Positions 8,233 through 16,362 of a DNA stretch of 64,000 bases are shown here, piece after piece; position 1 is the stretch's first letter, and each line of letters begins with the position of its first letter. Source of the stretch: Sinomonas sp. ASV322 (GTDB lineage: Bacteria; Actinomycetota; Actinomycetes; Actinomycetales; Micrococcaceae); assembly GCF_030908245.1 (NCBI RefSeq), contig NZ_JAVFJJ010000002.1:1-64000 (forward strand), read 5' to 3'. The translations under genes and the position numbers were made by a program. The notes beneath the pieces were generated by a model. That model was not told the origin of the DNA and ran no database searches. It saw only the letters and a list, made by a program, of their open reading frames with translations.

Positions 8233-9252
8233 ATGACCGAAGACTCCCGCTCCTCCGAAGAGCGGATGCCCACGATCCGCGACATCGCCGACCTAGCCGG
8301 TGTCGCGACGTCGACCGTCTCTCGCGCGCTCTCGAACCCGCAGCGGGTCAACGCGCGAACACGGGAGAAGATCGAGCGGATCGCGGCCGAGCTGCATTAC
8401 GTGCCCAGCTCACAGGCACGGGGGCTGAGCTCGGGGCGCACGGGCGTCATCGCCGTCCTCGTCCCGGACATCACGAACCCGTTCTACTTCGACATCATCC
8501 GGGGCACCCAGTACCAGCTCAAGGCCTCCGGCTACACGCAGCTGCTCGTCGACACCGAGGAGGCGACCGACGTCGAGCTCGACACGCTGCGCAAGCTGCG
8601 CCGCTCGACGGACGGCGTGATCCTCGCGGCGTCGCGCCTCACCGACGATCAGCTCACCGATACGGCATCACGGCAGCCGCTCGTGACGATCAACCGGGCG
8701 ACGGCGGATGCACCCACCGTCCTCATCGACACCCCCGGCGCCATGGTCCAGGCGCTCGAGCACCTCGCGTCGTTCGGCCACAAGTCGGTCGTCTACGCGG
8801 GCGGCCCCACGAGCTCGTGGTCCAACCACCGGCGCTGGAAGGCGATCGAGGAGGCCGCCGCGAAGCGCGGCATGTCCGCGACGCGCCTCGGGCCCTATGC
8901 CCCTACTGCATTCTCGGGCGCGGCGGCGGCCGACGGCGTCCTGAGCACGCGGGCGACGTCGATCATCGCCTTCAACGACCTCCTCGCCATCGGCATGCTG
9001 CAGCGCTTCCGCGAGCGCGGCGTGCGCGTGCCAGAGGACCTGAGCATCGTCGGGTGCGACGACATCTTCGGCGCCGACTTCTGCAATCCGCCGCTCACGA
9101 CGATCTCCTCGCCCATCGAGCAGGCCGGCCGCGTCGCCGTCTCGATGCTCATGGCCCAGCTCGACCCCATCCGGGGAGGCACCCCGCGCAAACTCGCCGT
9201 CATGCCCACGCACCTCAAGGTCCGCGCGTCGACCGGTCCGGCCCGCGTCTGA
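8233..9252 (+). CDS. LacI-family transcriptional repressor of the uronate locus
   Basis: DNA-binding repressor with an N-terminal helix-turn-helix and hinge (MPTIRDIADLAGVATSTVSRAL, with VNARTREKIERIAAELHYVPS after it) and a periplasmic-binding-protein-like effector domain of about 270 residues ending in SILSPIEQ-type dimer contacts (TTISSPIEQAGRVAVSMLM). Three starts are possible: ATG 8224, ATG 8233 and ATG 8266. The last places the HTH at the very N-terminus as in most family members, but none has a good ribosome site, so the transcript may be leaderless. The gene is divergent from the importer operon across an operator found again before manD and two dehydrogenase genes. The inducer is probably a uronate-pathway sugar. 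Confidence 0.88.
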   Translation: MTEDSRSSEERMPTIRDIADLAGVATSTVSRALSNPQRVNARTREKIERIAAELHYVPSSQARGLSSGRTGVIAVLVPDITNPFYFDIIRGTQYQLKASGYTQLLVDTEEATDVELDTLRKLRRSTDGVILAASRLTDDQLTDTASRQPLVTINRATADAPTVLIDTPGAMVQALEHLASFGHKSVVYAGGPTSSWSNHRRWKAIEEAAAKRGMSATRLGPYAPTAFSGAAAADGVLSTRATSIIAFNDLLAIGMLQRFRERGVRVPEDLSIVGCDDIFGADFCNPPLTTISSPIEQAGRVAVSMLMAQLDPIRGGTPRKLAVMPTHLKVRASTGPARV

Positions 9253-9270
9253 AGGGCTCACACAGCAAAG

Positions 9271-9304
9271 CGGACGACGGCGGGTGCCCCCCCGCCGTCG
9301 TCCG
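9271..9304 (+). terminator. Strong GC hairpin after lacI
   Basis: CGGACGACGGCGGG, a 6-nt loop and the perfect 14-nt complement start 19 nt after the lacI stop codon. The same ACGACGGCGGG stem recurs at 28481-28518 and 40968-40995. It lacks a T-tract, as many actinobacterial terminators do. Confidence 0.65.
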
Positions 9305-9322
9305 CTATTCGGGGGTTCCGTT

Positions 9323-9407
9323 CCCGACCTTCTTTCACGCGCATATGCCGCGACACGCCGCACAACACGCCGATTTCTCGCCGCCGCGGCCGCGAAAGAA
9401 GGTCGGG
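9323..9407. repeat. Palindromic element between convergent genes
   Basis: Perfect 14-nt arms CCCGACCTTCTTTC (9323-9336) and GAAAGAAGGTCGGG (9394-9407) flank 57 nt with further partial pairing. It lies between the ends of lacI (+) and the oxidoreductase gene (-), 24 nt before the latter's stop as read on the top strand. It may act as a terminator for the leftward unit or be a stand-alone intergenic palindrome. Confidence 0.5.
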
Positions 9408-9431
9408 ATGGGACGCCTCGCGCTGCCCTGC

Positions 9432-10598
9432 TCAGCCGCGCTGCGGGAACTTGCCCTCTTCGGCGATCTTCTTGTTGAGCTGGGCGAGGAACTCGTCCTC
9501 GTCGAAGTCCATGGCAACTTCCTTGCCGGTCCACGCGGAGAGGTGGATCGCGTTCGCGAGCCGGACGCCGAGCATCCCGTCGCTGCCCGGCGCGATGAGC
9601 GGGGTGCCGTCCAGGATGTTGGCCGCGAAGTTCTCGAGCACCGCCGCGTGCTGCCCGCCCCACGCCGTGTCGAACTCGAGGGTCTCCTGCGTGTAGTACT
9701 CGTCCGGGTCGAACTGATCGCTCGTCATCTTCCAGATGTCATCGAGCGGGATGCCCGCGTTGATCTCCTGCTCGGGGCGCCGGAGGCGAGTGACGGTCGC
9801 GGTCTTCGAATTCTCGACGACGATCTTCCCCGCGTCGCCGACGATCTCGAAACGATCCGTGCCCACGAGCTCGTGGGTCGCCGTCGTGAACGTACCCGTC
9901 GCGCCGCCCCCGTAGTCGACCACGGCGACGACCTCGTCCTCGACCGCGATGTTCCGGCGGAAGCCGAAGCCCGCCTTCGCGAACACGCGCTGCGGCACAC
10001 CGCAGATCCACTGCCACAGGTCGAGCTGGTGCGGAGCCTGGTTCACGAGGACGCCGCCGCCCTCGCCGCCCCACGTCGCGCGCCACGCGCTCGAGTCGTA
10101 GTAGGCCTGGGGCCGGTACCAGTTGGTGATGATCCAGTTCGTGCGGCGGATCGCGCCGATCTCCCCCAAGTCGACGATCTCCTTGAGGCGCCGGTAGAGC
10201 GGGTTCGTGCGCTGGTTGAACATGATCGCAAACGTGAGCTCGGGCTTCGACGCGGCGAACTCGTTGAGCTCGCGCACCTGCTTCGTGTACACGCCGGCGG
10301 GCTTCTCGACGAGCACGTGAAGGCCGCGCTCGAGCGCCTGGATGCCCATCTGCGGGTGGAGGTAGTGCGGCACGGTCGTGACGACGGCTTCGACGGCGCC
10401 GGACTCGAGCATCGCGAGGTAGTCGTCGAACACAGTCACGCCCGGGTGGCGCTCGGCGATGAGCTCGCGGCGCGCGGGGTCGGTCTCCGTGATCGCGGCA
10501 AGCTCGATGTTCGGCACGCGGCCCTCGGCGATGAGCTTCGCGTATTGGCTGCCCTGGTTTCCGAACCCGACGATGCCGAGGCGGACTTTCGTGCTCAT
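9432..10598 (-). CDS. Gfo/Idh/MocA-family oxidoreductase
   Basis: NAD(P)-dependent sugar dehydrogenase of 388 residues. The N-terminal Rossmann domain shows VRLGIVGFGNQGSQYAKLI, and the family EKP motif is present as VLVEKPAGVYTKQV near residue 100. The C-terminal alpha/beta domain contains GGGVLVNQAPHQLDLWQW, where the histidine of the catalytic K..D/N..H set lies. The ATG at 10598 was chosen because the family N-terminus starts there; an AAGGAG is upstream. It follows a sugar isomerase gene by 70 nt on the same strand, a pairing typical of oxidation-based catabolism of inositols, keto-glycosides or rare sugars. Its substrate is not identifiable from sequence. Confidence 0.8.
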   Translation of the reverse strand: MSTKVRLGIVGFGNQGSQYAKLIAEGRVPNIELAAITETDPARRELIAERHPGVTVFDDYLAMLESGAVEAVVTTVPHYLHPQMGIQALERGLHVLVEKPAGVYTKQVRELNEFAASKPELTFAIMFNQRTNPLYRRLKEIVDLGEIGAIRRTNWIITNWYRPQAYYDSSAWRATWGGEGGGVLVNQAPHQLDLWQWICGVPQRVFAKAGFGFRRNIAVEDEVVAVVDYGGGATGTFTTATHELVGTDRFEIVGDAGKIVVENSKTATVTRLRRPEQEINAGIPLDDIWKMTSDQFDPDEYYTQETLEFDTAWGGQHAAVLENFAANILDGTPLIAPGSDGMLGVRLANAIHLSAWTGKEVAMDFDEDEFLAQLNKKIAEEGKFPQRG

Positions 10599-10668
10599 GC
10601 TCCTGTGCTCCTTGCTTGACGGCTCAATGCGCTTTCGCGCGAATCTCCACGCGCCTTGCTGCGCGGGA

Positions 10669-11529
10669 CTAGAAGAGGTCCTCGAAACCGAGGGCCACGA
10701 GATTTCGGTGAGAGATCGCGAGGGCCTCGAAGACCGTGCGGCCGTAGAGGCGGTCCTGCTCCACGAGCAGGTACTTCGCGCCAGCCTCGATCGCGGCCGG
10801 GACGATGGATGCGAAGTCGAGGTTGCCCTCCCCGACCTCGGCGAACTGCACGACCTCCGCGAAGTGGCGCATGAACGCCTCGTGGTCGCCGTCCGCGTGG
10901 GCCTTGACCCCTTCGTCGGACAGCGGACCGATGCGGTAGTCCTTGAGGTGCACCATCGCCGTGCGTCCCGCGTATTTCGCGAGCGTGCGCACAGGGTCGA
11001 GCCCGCCGCGCTGGACCCAGTGGACGTCGATCTCAAGCCCCATGCTCGGGGCCTCGTCGGCGAGGAGGTCCATGATGTGCCGGCCGCCGAGCTTCGCGAA
11101 CTCGACGTGGTGGTTGTGGTAGTACAGGGCGATGCCCTCGTCCGCTAGCGCCTGCGCGGCCTTCTCGGCCCGCCTCGCGTAGTCGAGGACGGCGCCCTCG
11201 GTGCGCAACTCGGACATGGGGGCCATGCCGATGCGGAGCATATCCGTGCCGAGGCGACGGCAGTCCCCGACGGCGCGTTCGACGTCGACCGCGAGGGGGT
11301 ACGGCGTCGCACCCTTCTCGCCGTCGAGCTGGGCGGACAGTGCCGCGAACTCGATCCCGAGTTCGCCGCGTGCGCGCTCAAGCTCGGCGATGTTCGCCTC
11401 ATCCATGGGGATCTGCGAGACCTCGACTACGCGGTAGCCGATGTCCGCAACCTTCCGAAGCGTCTCGAAGGGGCCGAGCTCCGCGAAGCTCTCCCGCAGC
11501 ATCATTGCCTGGACGCCGATTCTGGCCAT
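10669..11529 (-). CDS. Sugar phosphate isomerase/epimerase (IolE/TIM-barrel family)
   Basis: A 286-residue xylose isomerase-like TIM barrel protein. The glutamate and histidine metal ligands sit in conserved strands: YRVVEVSQI near residue 35, LYYHNHHVEFAKLGG near 140, MGLEIDVHWVQRGG near 167, AMVHLKDYRIG near 190 and the C-terminal LLVEQDRLYG. These are typical of hydroxypyruvate isomerase/IolE-like epimerases. ATG at 11529 has GAGGAG at 9-nt spacing. It is the first gene of a two-gene unit with the Gfo/Idh/MocA oxidoreductase, and a LacI-type operator sits about 80 nt upstream, placing it in the same inferred regulon as the uronate genes. Confidence 0.78.
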   Translation of the reverse strand: MARIGVQAMMLRESFAELGPFETLRKVADIGYRVVEVSQIPMDEANIAELERARGELGIEFAALSAQLDGEKGATPYPLAVDVERAVGDCRRLGTDMLRIGMAPMSELRTEGAVLDYARRAEKAAQALADEGIALYYHNHHVEFAKLGGRHIMDLLADEAPSMGLEIDVHWVQRGGLDPVRTLAKYAGRTAMVHLKDYRIGPLSDEGVKAHADGDHEAFMRHFAEVVQFAEVGEGNLDFASIVPAAIEAGAKYLLVEQDRLYGRTVFEALAISHRNLVALGFEDLF

Positions 11530-11610
11530 CTGTGTGCACTCCTCGTCGTTCTGCCTGCCGCACGGTGACGGCCGTCACACGCTTTCCACCGTAGGCATGC
11601 GCGGCACGTG

Positions 11611-11628
11611 ATGGAAACCGTTTGCCAT
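11611..11628. promoter_or_regulatory. LacI-family operator upstream of the isomerase-oxidoreductase unit
   Basis: ATGGAAACCGTTTGCCAT keeps the ATGG/GTGG flank, the AA-x-CG-x-TT core and the TTGCCA half-site of the operators at 961-978 and 8186-8203. It lies 82 nt upstream of the start at 11529, in the position expected of an operator. Confidence 0.7.
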
Positions 11629-11659
11629 CAGTTGCCACGGAGTCACCCCGTCCCGTGGC

Positions 11660-12712
11660 TTAGACCCACTCCCCCGCCGCGTAGGAGCGCGCGTAGACGT
11701 CCTTGATGATCCGCAGGGGTGCGCACGCCTCCTCGGCCCCGATCCAGAACGGCCGGTCGGATCCGAGCGATGCATAGAAATCCTGGATGAGCAGCCGATG
11801 CGACGCGCCCCAATAGCTCCGTTCCCCAGTCAGGACTCCTTCCTCGTGCACGACGTCGACGCGCCCGTCGCCATGGCGCACCATGAGGGCCCCGCGGAGG
11901 CTCAGCTCCGCGCGCTCCGTCGTGATGTCGAGCGTCACGGGGGAGTTCACGGAGTTCGCGTTGGTCGCATAGAAGACGGACCGGAGCGTCCCGCCGTCGG
12001 CCGTCGCATGCTCGAGGAGGATGTCCGCGGTGTCCTCGACCTCGATGACGCCCGCGAGCGCGCGGGTCGACGCCGCTCCGCCCACGACGCGCGCAGGCCC
12101 GACGAGCCATTCGAGCAGGTCGAGCGTGTGGATCGCCTGGTTCATGAGGAGGCCGCCGCCGCTCCCGGCCCACGTGCCGCGCCACGGGCGGGACGCGTAG
12201 TACTCGGGTGTTCGGTGCCACATGACGGTCGCGGTCGCGCCGACGATCCGCCCGAGTCCCCCGCGCGTCAGGAGCTCGCGAAGCGCGCGAACCGGCGCGT
12301 TATAGCGGTTCTGAAAGCACACCCCAAGCTGCGTTCCCCGCTCCCTGAAGGCCGCGCGGGCGGCCTCGGCCAGCTCTTCGGCGTCCGAGAGGCGATGTGC
12401 GACGGGCTTCTCGGTCAGGACGTGGACGCCGGCGGCGAGGGCTTCGCGGGCGAGTGGCGCGTGGGCGTCGTGCGGAGTGCAGAGGTGGACGACGTCGATG
12501 CCTCCACCGTCGAGCAGCTCGCCGAGGCTTTCGTACCCGGGCACGCCGTGAGCGGCAGCCGCGGCGTCCCGCCGCCCCGTGTCGACGTCGACGACGGCGG
12601 CGAGCGCGGCGCCGTCGAGCGCGTCGATCGCGGCGAAATGCTGGGCCGAGATGTCGCCGCAGCCGACGACGGCGACCTTCAGGGGGGCATGGTTGGGCGC
12701 TTCGATGGGCAC
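11660..12712 (-). CDS. Gfo/Idh/MocA-family oxidoreductase
   Basis: A second sugar dehydrogenase of this family, 350 residues. The Rossmann motif is LKVAVVGCGDISAQHFAAI, the EKP motif is HVLTEKPVAHRLSDAEEL near residue 100, and the second domain carries GGGLLMNQAIHTLDLLEWL with the catalytic histidine. It differs clearly from the oxidoreductase at 9.4-10.6 kb, so it is not a recent duplicate. Start is GTG at 12712 with only a weak upstream purine run. It is transcribed leftward from a promoter region carrying a LacI-type operator shared with the divergent nadE gene. Its place in the regulon suggests it oxidises a related sugar acid or glycoside. Confidence 0.8.
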   Translation of the reverse strand: MPIEAPNHAPLKVAVVGCGDISAQHFAAIDALDGAALAAVVDVDTGRRDAAAAAHGVPGYESLGELLDGGGIDVVHLCTPHDAHAPLAREALAAGVHVLTEKPVAHRLSDAEELAEAARAAFRERGTQLGVCFQNRYNAPVRALRELLTRGGLGRIVGATATVMWHRTPEYYASRPWRGTWAGSGGGLLMNQAIHTLDLLEWLVGPARVVGGAASTRALAGVIEVEDTADILLEHATADGGTLRSVFYATNANSVNSPVTLDITTERAELSLRGALMVRHGDGRVDVVHEEGVLTGERSYWGASHRLLIQDFYASLGSDRPFWIGAEEACAPLRIIKDVYARSYAAGEWV

Positions 12713-12741
12713 TGTCCCACGCTAGTGACGGGCCCACCCCG

Positions 12742-12759
12742 AAGGCAACCGATTGCCAC
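12742..12759. promoter_or_regulatory. LacI-family operator upstream of the second oxidoreductase
   Basis: AAGGCAACCGATTGCCAC matches the operators at 961-978, 8186-8203 and 11611-11628 in its GGCAA-x-CG-x-TTGCCA pattern. It lies 30 nt upstream of the GTG at 12712 and 74 nt upstream of nadE. Confidence 0.7.
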
Positions 12760-12832
12760 GCGGTGCTGCCGCGCACGGTCATGGCGCCGGGCGCTTATCC
12801 TTCCGGAAACATCGCTGACGTAGGCTTGGCAC

Positions 12833-13678
12833 ATGCGCGAACTCCAGGCCAAGATCATCGACGAGATGGGCGTCAAGCCGCAGATCGACCCCGCCGAGGA
12901 AGTCGAAGCGAGGGTCGCGTTCCTCAAGGACTATCTCCTCGCCACGGGCGCAAAGGGCTTCGTGCTCGGCATCAGCGGGGGCCTCGATTCCTCGCTCGCG
13001 GGCCGCCTCGCACAGCTGGCCGTCGAGTCGCTCGAGGACGAGGGCGTCGACGCGGACTTCATCGCGGTGCGCCTCCCCCACGGCGTGCAGCACGACGAGG
13101 ACGACGCCCAGGCCGCGCTCGATTTCGTCCGCGCCAAGTCGGAATGGACGTTCAACGTCAAGCCCGCGGTGGACGGCTTCGAGGCCGAGTACGCGCGGAC
13201 GTCGGACGCGGAACTGAGCGATTTCGCGCGGGGCAACTCGAAGGCCCGCGCGCGCATGGTCGCGCAGTACATGATCGCGGGCGAGCGCAATCTCCTCGTC
13301 GTCGGCACCGATCACGGCGCCGAGTCTGTCACGGGCTTCTTCACGAAGTACGGCGACGGCGGCGTGGACATCATCCCGCTCTTCGGCCTCAACAAGCGCC
13401 AGAACCGCCAGCTCCTCAAGCATCTCGGGGCGCCAGAGCGCATCTGGCAGAAGATCCCGACGGCAGACCTCCTCGACCTCCACCCCGGCCGGCACGACGA
13501 GCACGAGCTCGGCATCACCTACGAGGAAATCGACGACTACCTCGAGGGCCGCGACGTGCCGGACGAGGTCGCCGAGTCGATCGAGCGCCGCTTCCTCGTC
13601 ACGCGTCACAAGCGCGCCACTCCGGTGACGCGCTTCGACACGTGGTGGCGCGAGGGCGCGACCGCCTCGGCGAACTAG
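12833..13678 (+). CDS. nadE: Ammonia-dependent NAD+ synthetase
   Basis: Catalyses the last step of NAD synthesis, ATP-dependent amidation of deamido-NAD+ with ammonia. The 281-residue length matches the single-domain NH3-dependent enzyme without a glutaminase domain. The ATP-pyrophosphatase P-loop reads [13 protein letters not shown] near residue 46, with later family motifs [23 protein letters not shown] and [10 protein letters not shown]. The ATG at 12833 has no ribosome site, but a -10-like TAGGCT ends 6 nt before it, so the message is probably leaderless. It stands alone, divergent from a dehydrogenase gene and followed by a terminator hairpin. Confidence 0.94.
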   Translation: MRELQAKIIDEMGVKPQIDPAEEVEARVAFLKDYLLATGAKGFVLGISGGLDSSLAGRLAQLAVESLEDEGVDADFIAVRLPHGVQHDEDDAQAALDFVRAKSEWTFNVKPAVDGFEAEYARTSDAELSDFARGNSKARARMVAQYMIAGERNLLVVGTDHGAESVTGFFTKYGDGGVDIIPLFGLNKRQNRQLLKHLGAPERIWQKIPTADLLDLHPGRHDEHELGITYEEIDDYLEGRDVPDEVAESIERRFLVTRHKRATPVTRFDTWWREGATASAN

Positions 13679-13696
13679 CGGCAGGACCATGCACAC

Positions 13697-13736
13697 GACG
13701 ACGGCGACGCTGGCTCCCAGCCGCGTCGCCGTCGTC
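13697..13736 (+). terminator. Terminator hairpin after nadE
   Basis: GACGACGGCGACGC (13697-13710) and its perfect 14-nt complement (13723-13736) surround a 12-nt loop that can itself pair GGCT with AGCC. It lies between convergent nadE and the HbpS-like gene and could serve both. Confidence 0.65.
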
Positions 13737-13762
13737 AGGTAGGCACCCGCCGGGACTCGACC

Positions 13763-14344
13763 CTACTTCCCCACGATCGCCTGAGCGCCAGCCGTCGCGC
13801 AGGCCTCGTCGACCGCGCCGTCGGGGGCCCCGCCGACCCCGATGCCCGCCACAGAGACGCCGTTGACCTTGAGCGGCACGCCGCCCGCGAGGAAGAGAGT
13901 GCCCGGGAGATTCGCGATCGAGGGGCCGGGACCCTGGATGCGCTTCGCGAGCTCGCTCGTCGGGGCGCCGAACGCAGCCGCCGTGTAGGCCTTCTCCTTC
14001 GCCGCCTCAATCGTGTGCTCGGCGGCGTTGTCGCCACGCAGGAGCGCCTGGACGGTGCCGAAGCGGTCGACGACGGCGACAGTCACGAACGGCACCTTGT
14101 CCGCGGCGCACTTCTCGAGGGCCGTCTGAACGGCCTTCGCCGACGCGGTGGCCGTGATGCGGTTCTGGGCGACGGTCGTGCCCTCGCCCGCGGGGACGTC
14201 GACGGCGGCGGGGGCTGGCTGGGCGGGCGCGAGCTGCGCCGCGAGGGCGGGCTGGGCGGGCTGGACGGCGTTCGCGGCCACGGTGATGCCGCCCGTCAGG
14301 ACGACGGCGCTCACGGCGGCAGCAACAAAGGTGCTCTTCTTCAT
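13763..14344 (-). CDS. Secreted GlcG/HbpS-family haem-binding protein
   Basis: Secreted protein of 193 residues with an N-terminal signal peptide (MKKSTFVAAAVSAVVLTGGITVAA, cut near an ANA site), an Ala/Pro linker, then the HbpS/GlcG domain: AVVDRFGTVQALLRGDNAAEHTIEAAKEKAYTAA in the middle, and GGVPLKVNGVSVAGIGVGGAPDG near the end. ATG at 14344 has GAGGAG upstream; an in-frame extension to 14410 would bury the signal peptide. In Streptomyces reticuli, HbpS binds haem outside the cell and modulates the sensor kinase SenS. This gene is divergent from a NarL-type kinase-regulator pair, the same layout, so an accessory sensor role is likely by analogy. Confidence 0.78.
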   Translation of the reverse strand: MKKSTFVAAAVSAVVLTGGITVAANAVQPAQPALAAQLAPAQPAPAAVDVPAGEGTTVAQNRITATASAKAVQTALEKCAADKVPFVTVAVVDRFGTVQALLRGDNAAEHTIEAAKEKAYTAAAFGAPTSELAKRIQGPGPSIANLPGTLFLAGGVPLKVNGVSVAGIGVGGAPDGAVDEACATAGAQAIVGK

Positions 14345-14499
14345 GGGATTTCTCCTCGGGTCGTGTGGTGATCCGTCACCATCGTCCCGGCGAGCGGCAA
14401 GGAGGGGCATCGGCCGCTTGGGTGCTCCTCACTAGCCAAAAGTATGAGATGGCGGCCATCCCAGCACCGCGGATGGAGCCGCCCTCTACGATGGCGTTC

Positions 14500-15714
14500 A
14501 TGCTTGACATCGCCGTCGCGGCCGAACCACGCACGGTCACCCCGCGGCGCATCGACGCCGTGGTCCACGCGAGCTTCGCTGTACTGCTCGTGGCCTCGGG
14601 CGCGCGCTACGCGATCCGCCACAGCCTCGAGGAGAACGTCCCAGTCCTCGTGCTCGTGCTCGCGGCGAGCGCTCTGTACGCGCTCATGGCGCTCATTCCG
14701 GCTGGCCACGCAGCGCGCAGGGCATGCGGCACTGCGGTCCTCGCGGCGTGGGCCGCGCTCGTGATCCTCGCGCCGAGCTTCGCGTGGTGTTCGCTTCCGC
14801 TGTTCTTCGTGTTCCGCGCGGTGTTCCGCGGCAGCGGCGGCCCGTCAGGGACCCCCTCGCGCTGGGCGGCGCATTCTGCAGCCGCCGTGCTCGCGGTGTC
14901 GACCGCCGTCGGACTCTTCCGCCTGAGCGGCTGGTCTGATCTCGCGATGCTCCTCGGGCCGCTCGCAGCGGGAGCCCTCCTGACCCTCGTCTCCGAACGC
15001 CTCGAGGAGGACGCGCGCGAGCAGGCCCGTCTCGCGGCGAGCCTGAGCGGGGCGCGCGCCGAGCTCGCCGAAACCCAGCGCCGCGCGGGCGCCGCCGAGG
15101 AGCGCGCCCGGGTCTCGCGCGAGATCCATGACACGGTCACCCAGGGGCTCGCGTCGAGCCTCCTCCTCCTCGAGGCGGCCCAGCGCGCGGAGGACGACGG
15201 CGCCGTCGCGCTCCGCGCCACGGTCGCCGAGGCGACCGGCCTCCTGCGCGAGAGTCTCGCCGACACGCGGGCGCTCGTGCACGATCTCGCGGCGCCGGGC
15301 CTCGACTCGGCCCAGCTTCCCGAAGCCCTCGCGAGGGCCGCGGCGCGCTACGTCGACGCCCCGCGCATCCACGTAAGCGGAGAACCGCGGGACGTCCCGG
15401 CGGAGGTCCGCCACGCGCTTCTGCGAGTCGTGGCGAGCGCGTCCGCGAACGTGCAACGGCACGCGGGCCCCACGCAGGTCACGCTCAGCGTCGGCTTCCT
15501 TCCGGGTGCGGTGACTGTCGACGTGCACGACTCGGGCCGGGGCTTCGACCCGGCGGGCGTCCCCGCGCCGTCGGCCGCGGGAGGTTACGGGCTAAGGGCC
15601 ATGCGGCAGCGCGTCGAACAGCTCGGGGGCACGTTCTCGGTCGAGAGCGCACCGGGCGAGGGGACAGTCGTCGCCGCGGAGATCCCCACGTCGAGGGCCA
15701 CGGAGGGCGCGTGA
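14500..15714 (+). CDS. NarL-type sensor histidine kinase (SenS-like)
   Basis: Membrane histidine kinase of about 404 residues. Five or six hydrophobic segments fill residues 20-165. A coiled region and the HisKA_3 dimerisation domain follow, with the phosphorylated histidine in RVSREIHDTVTQGL, then a HATPase_c domain with VVASASANVQRHA (N box), VDVHDSGRGFDP and GGYGLRAMRQRVEQLGG. The start at 14500 is chosen because a TACGAT -10-like hexamer ends 7 nt before it, as for other leaderless genes here; ATG 14491 is possible. It overlaps the response-regulator gene and is divergent from the HbpS-like gene, so it likely senses haem, iron or redox stress with that protein. Confidence 0.82.
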   Translation: MLDIAVAAEPRTVTPRRIDAVVHASFAVLLVASGARYAIRHSLEENVPVLVLVLAASALYALMALIPAGHAARRACGTAVLAAWAALVILAPSFAWCSLPLFFVFRAVFRGSGGPSGTPSRWAAHSAAAVLAVSTAVGLFRLSGWSDLAMLLGPLAAGALLTLVSERLEEDAREQARLAASLSGARAELAETQRRAGAAEERARVSREIHDTVTQGLASSLLLLEAAQRAEDDGAVALRATVAEATGLLRESLADTRALVHDLAAPGLDSAQLPEALARAAARYVDAPRIHVSGEPRDVPAEVRHALLRVVASASANVQRHAGPTQVTLSVGFLPGAVTVDVHDSGRGFDPAGVPAPSAAGGYGLRAMRQRVEQLGGTFSVESAPGEGTVVAAEIPTSRATEGA

Positions 15715-16349
15715 TGGAGACCGGACGGAAGCTCCGCGTCCTCCTGTGCGACGATCACCTCGTCGTACGGAGCGGCCTCCGCGCGCTCCTCGGAACCCAG
15801 CCCGACCTCGATGTCGTCGCCGAGGCCGGAAGCGGCGCGGACGCCGTCGCGCTCGCGGCCGAGCGGAGGCCGGACGTCGTCGTCATGGACCTCGGCATGG
15901 GGTCGGGCATGGACGGGATCGAGGCGATCCGGCTCATCCGGGGCGCCAACCCGGACCAGGCGGTCATCGTCTTCACGACCTACGACTCGGACGTCGACAT
16001 CGTGCGCGCTGTCGACGCCGGTGCCATGGGCTACGTGCTCAAGGACGCCGCGCCGGAGGAGATCTTCGCAGCGGTGCGGGGCGCCGTCGTCGGACGCCCG
16101 GTTCTGAGCGCTCCCGTCGCGTCGAAGCTCTTCCGGCAGCGCTCCCGCCCGGATGAGGCCCTCACGCCCCGCGAAGCCGAACTCCTGAGCCTCCTGACGG
16201 AGGGGCTGAGCAATCGCGAGCTCAGCAAACGCCTCTTCATCTCGGAGGCAACCGTCAAATCGCATCTCGCGCACATCTATGCCAAGCTCGGCGTCGACTC
16301 GAGGGCGGCCGCGATCGCAGCGGCCCTGCGACGGGAGGGCCTGCGCTGA
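15711..16349 (+). CDS. NarL/FixJ-family response regulator (SenR-like)
   Basis: DNA-binding response regulator of 212 residues. The receiver domain has LLCDDHLVVRSGLRALL, the phospho-acceptor aspartate in DVVVMDLGMGSGMDGIEAIR near residue 55 and the conserved lysine in GYVLKDAAPEEIF. The C-terminal LuxR helix-turn-helix reads LTPREAELLSLLTEGLSNRELSKRLFISEATVKSHLAHIYAKLGV. The stop codon of the kinase gene is embedded in GTGATG at 15711-15716, so either GTG 15711 or ATG 15714 starts translation and the two genes are coupled. Target genes probably include the divergent haem-binding protein gene. Confidence 0.87.
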   Translation: MMETGRKLRVLLCDDHLVVRSGLRALLGTQPDLDVVAEAGSGADAVALAAERRPDVVVMDLGMGSGMDGIEAIRLIRGANPDQAVIVFTTYDSDVDIVRAVDAGAMGYVLKDAAPEEIFAAVRGAVVGRPVLSAPVASKLFRQRSRPDEALTPREAELLSLLTEGLSNRELSKRLFISEATVKSHLAHIYAKLGVDSRAAAIAAALRREGLR

Positions 16350-16362
16350 TAGCGTGGGCAAC

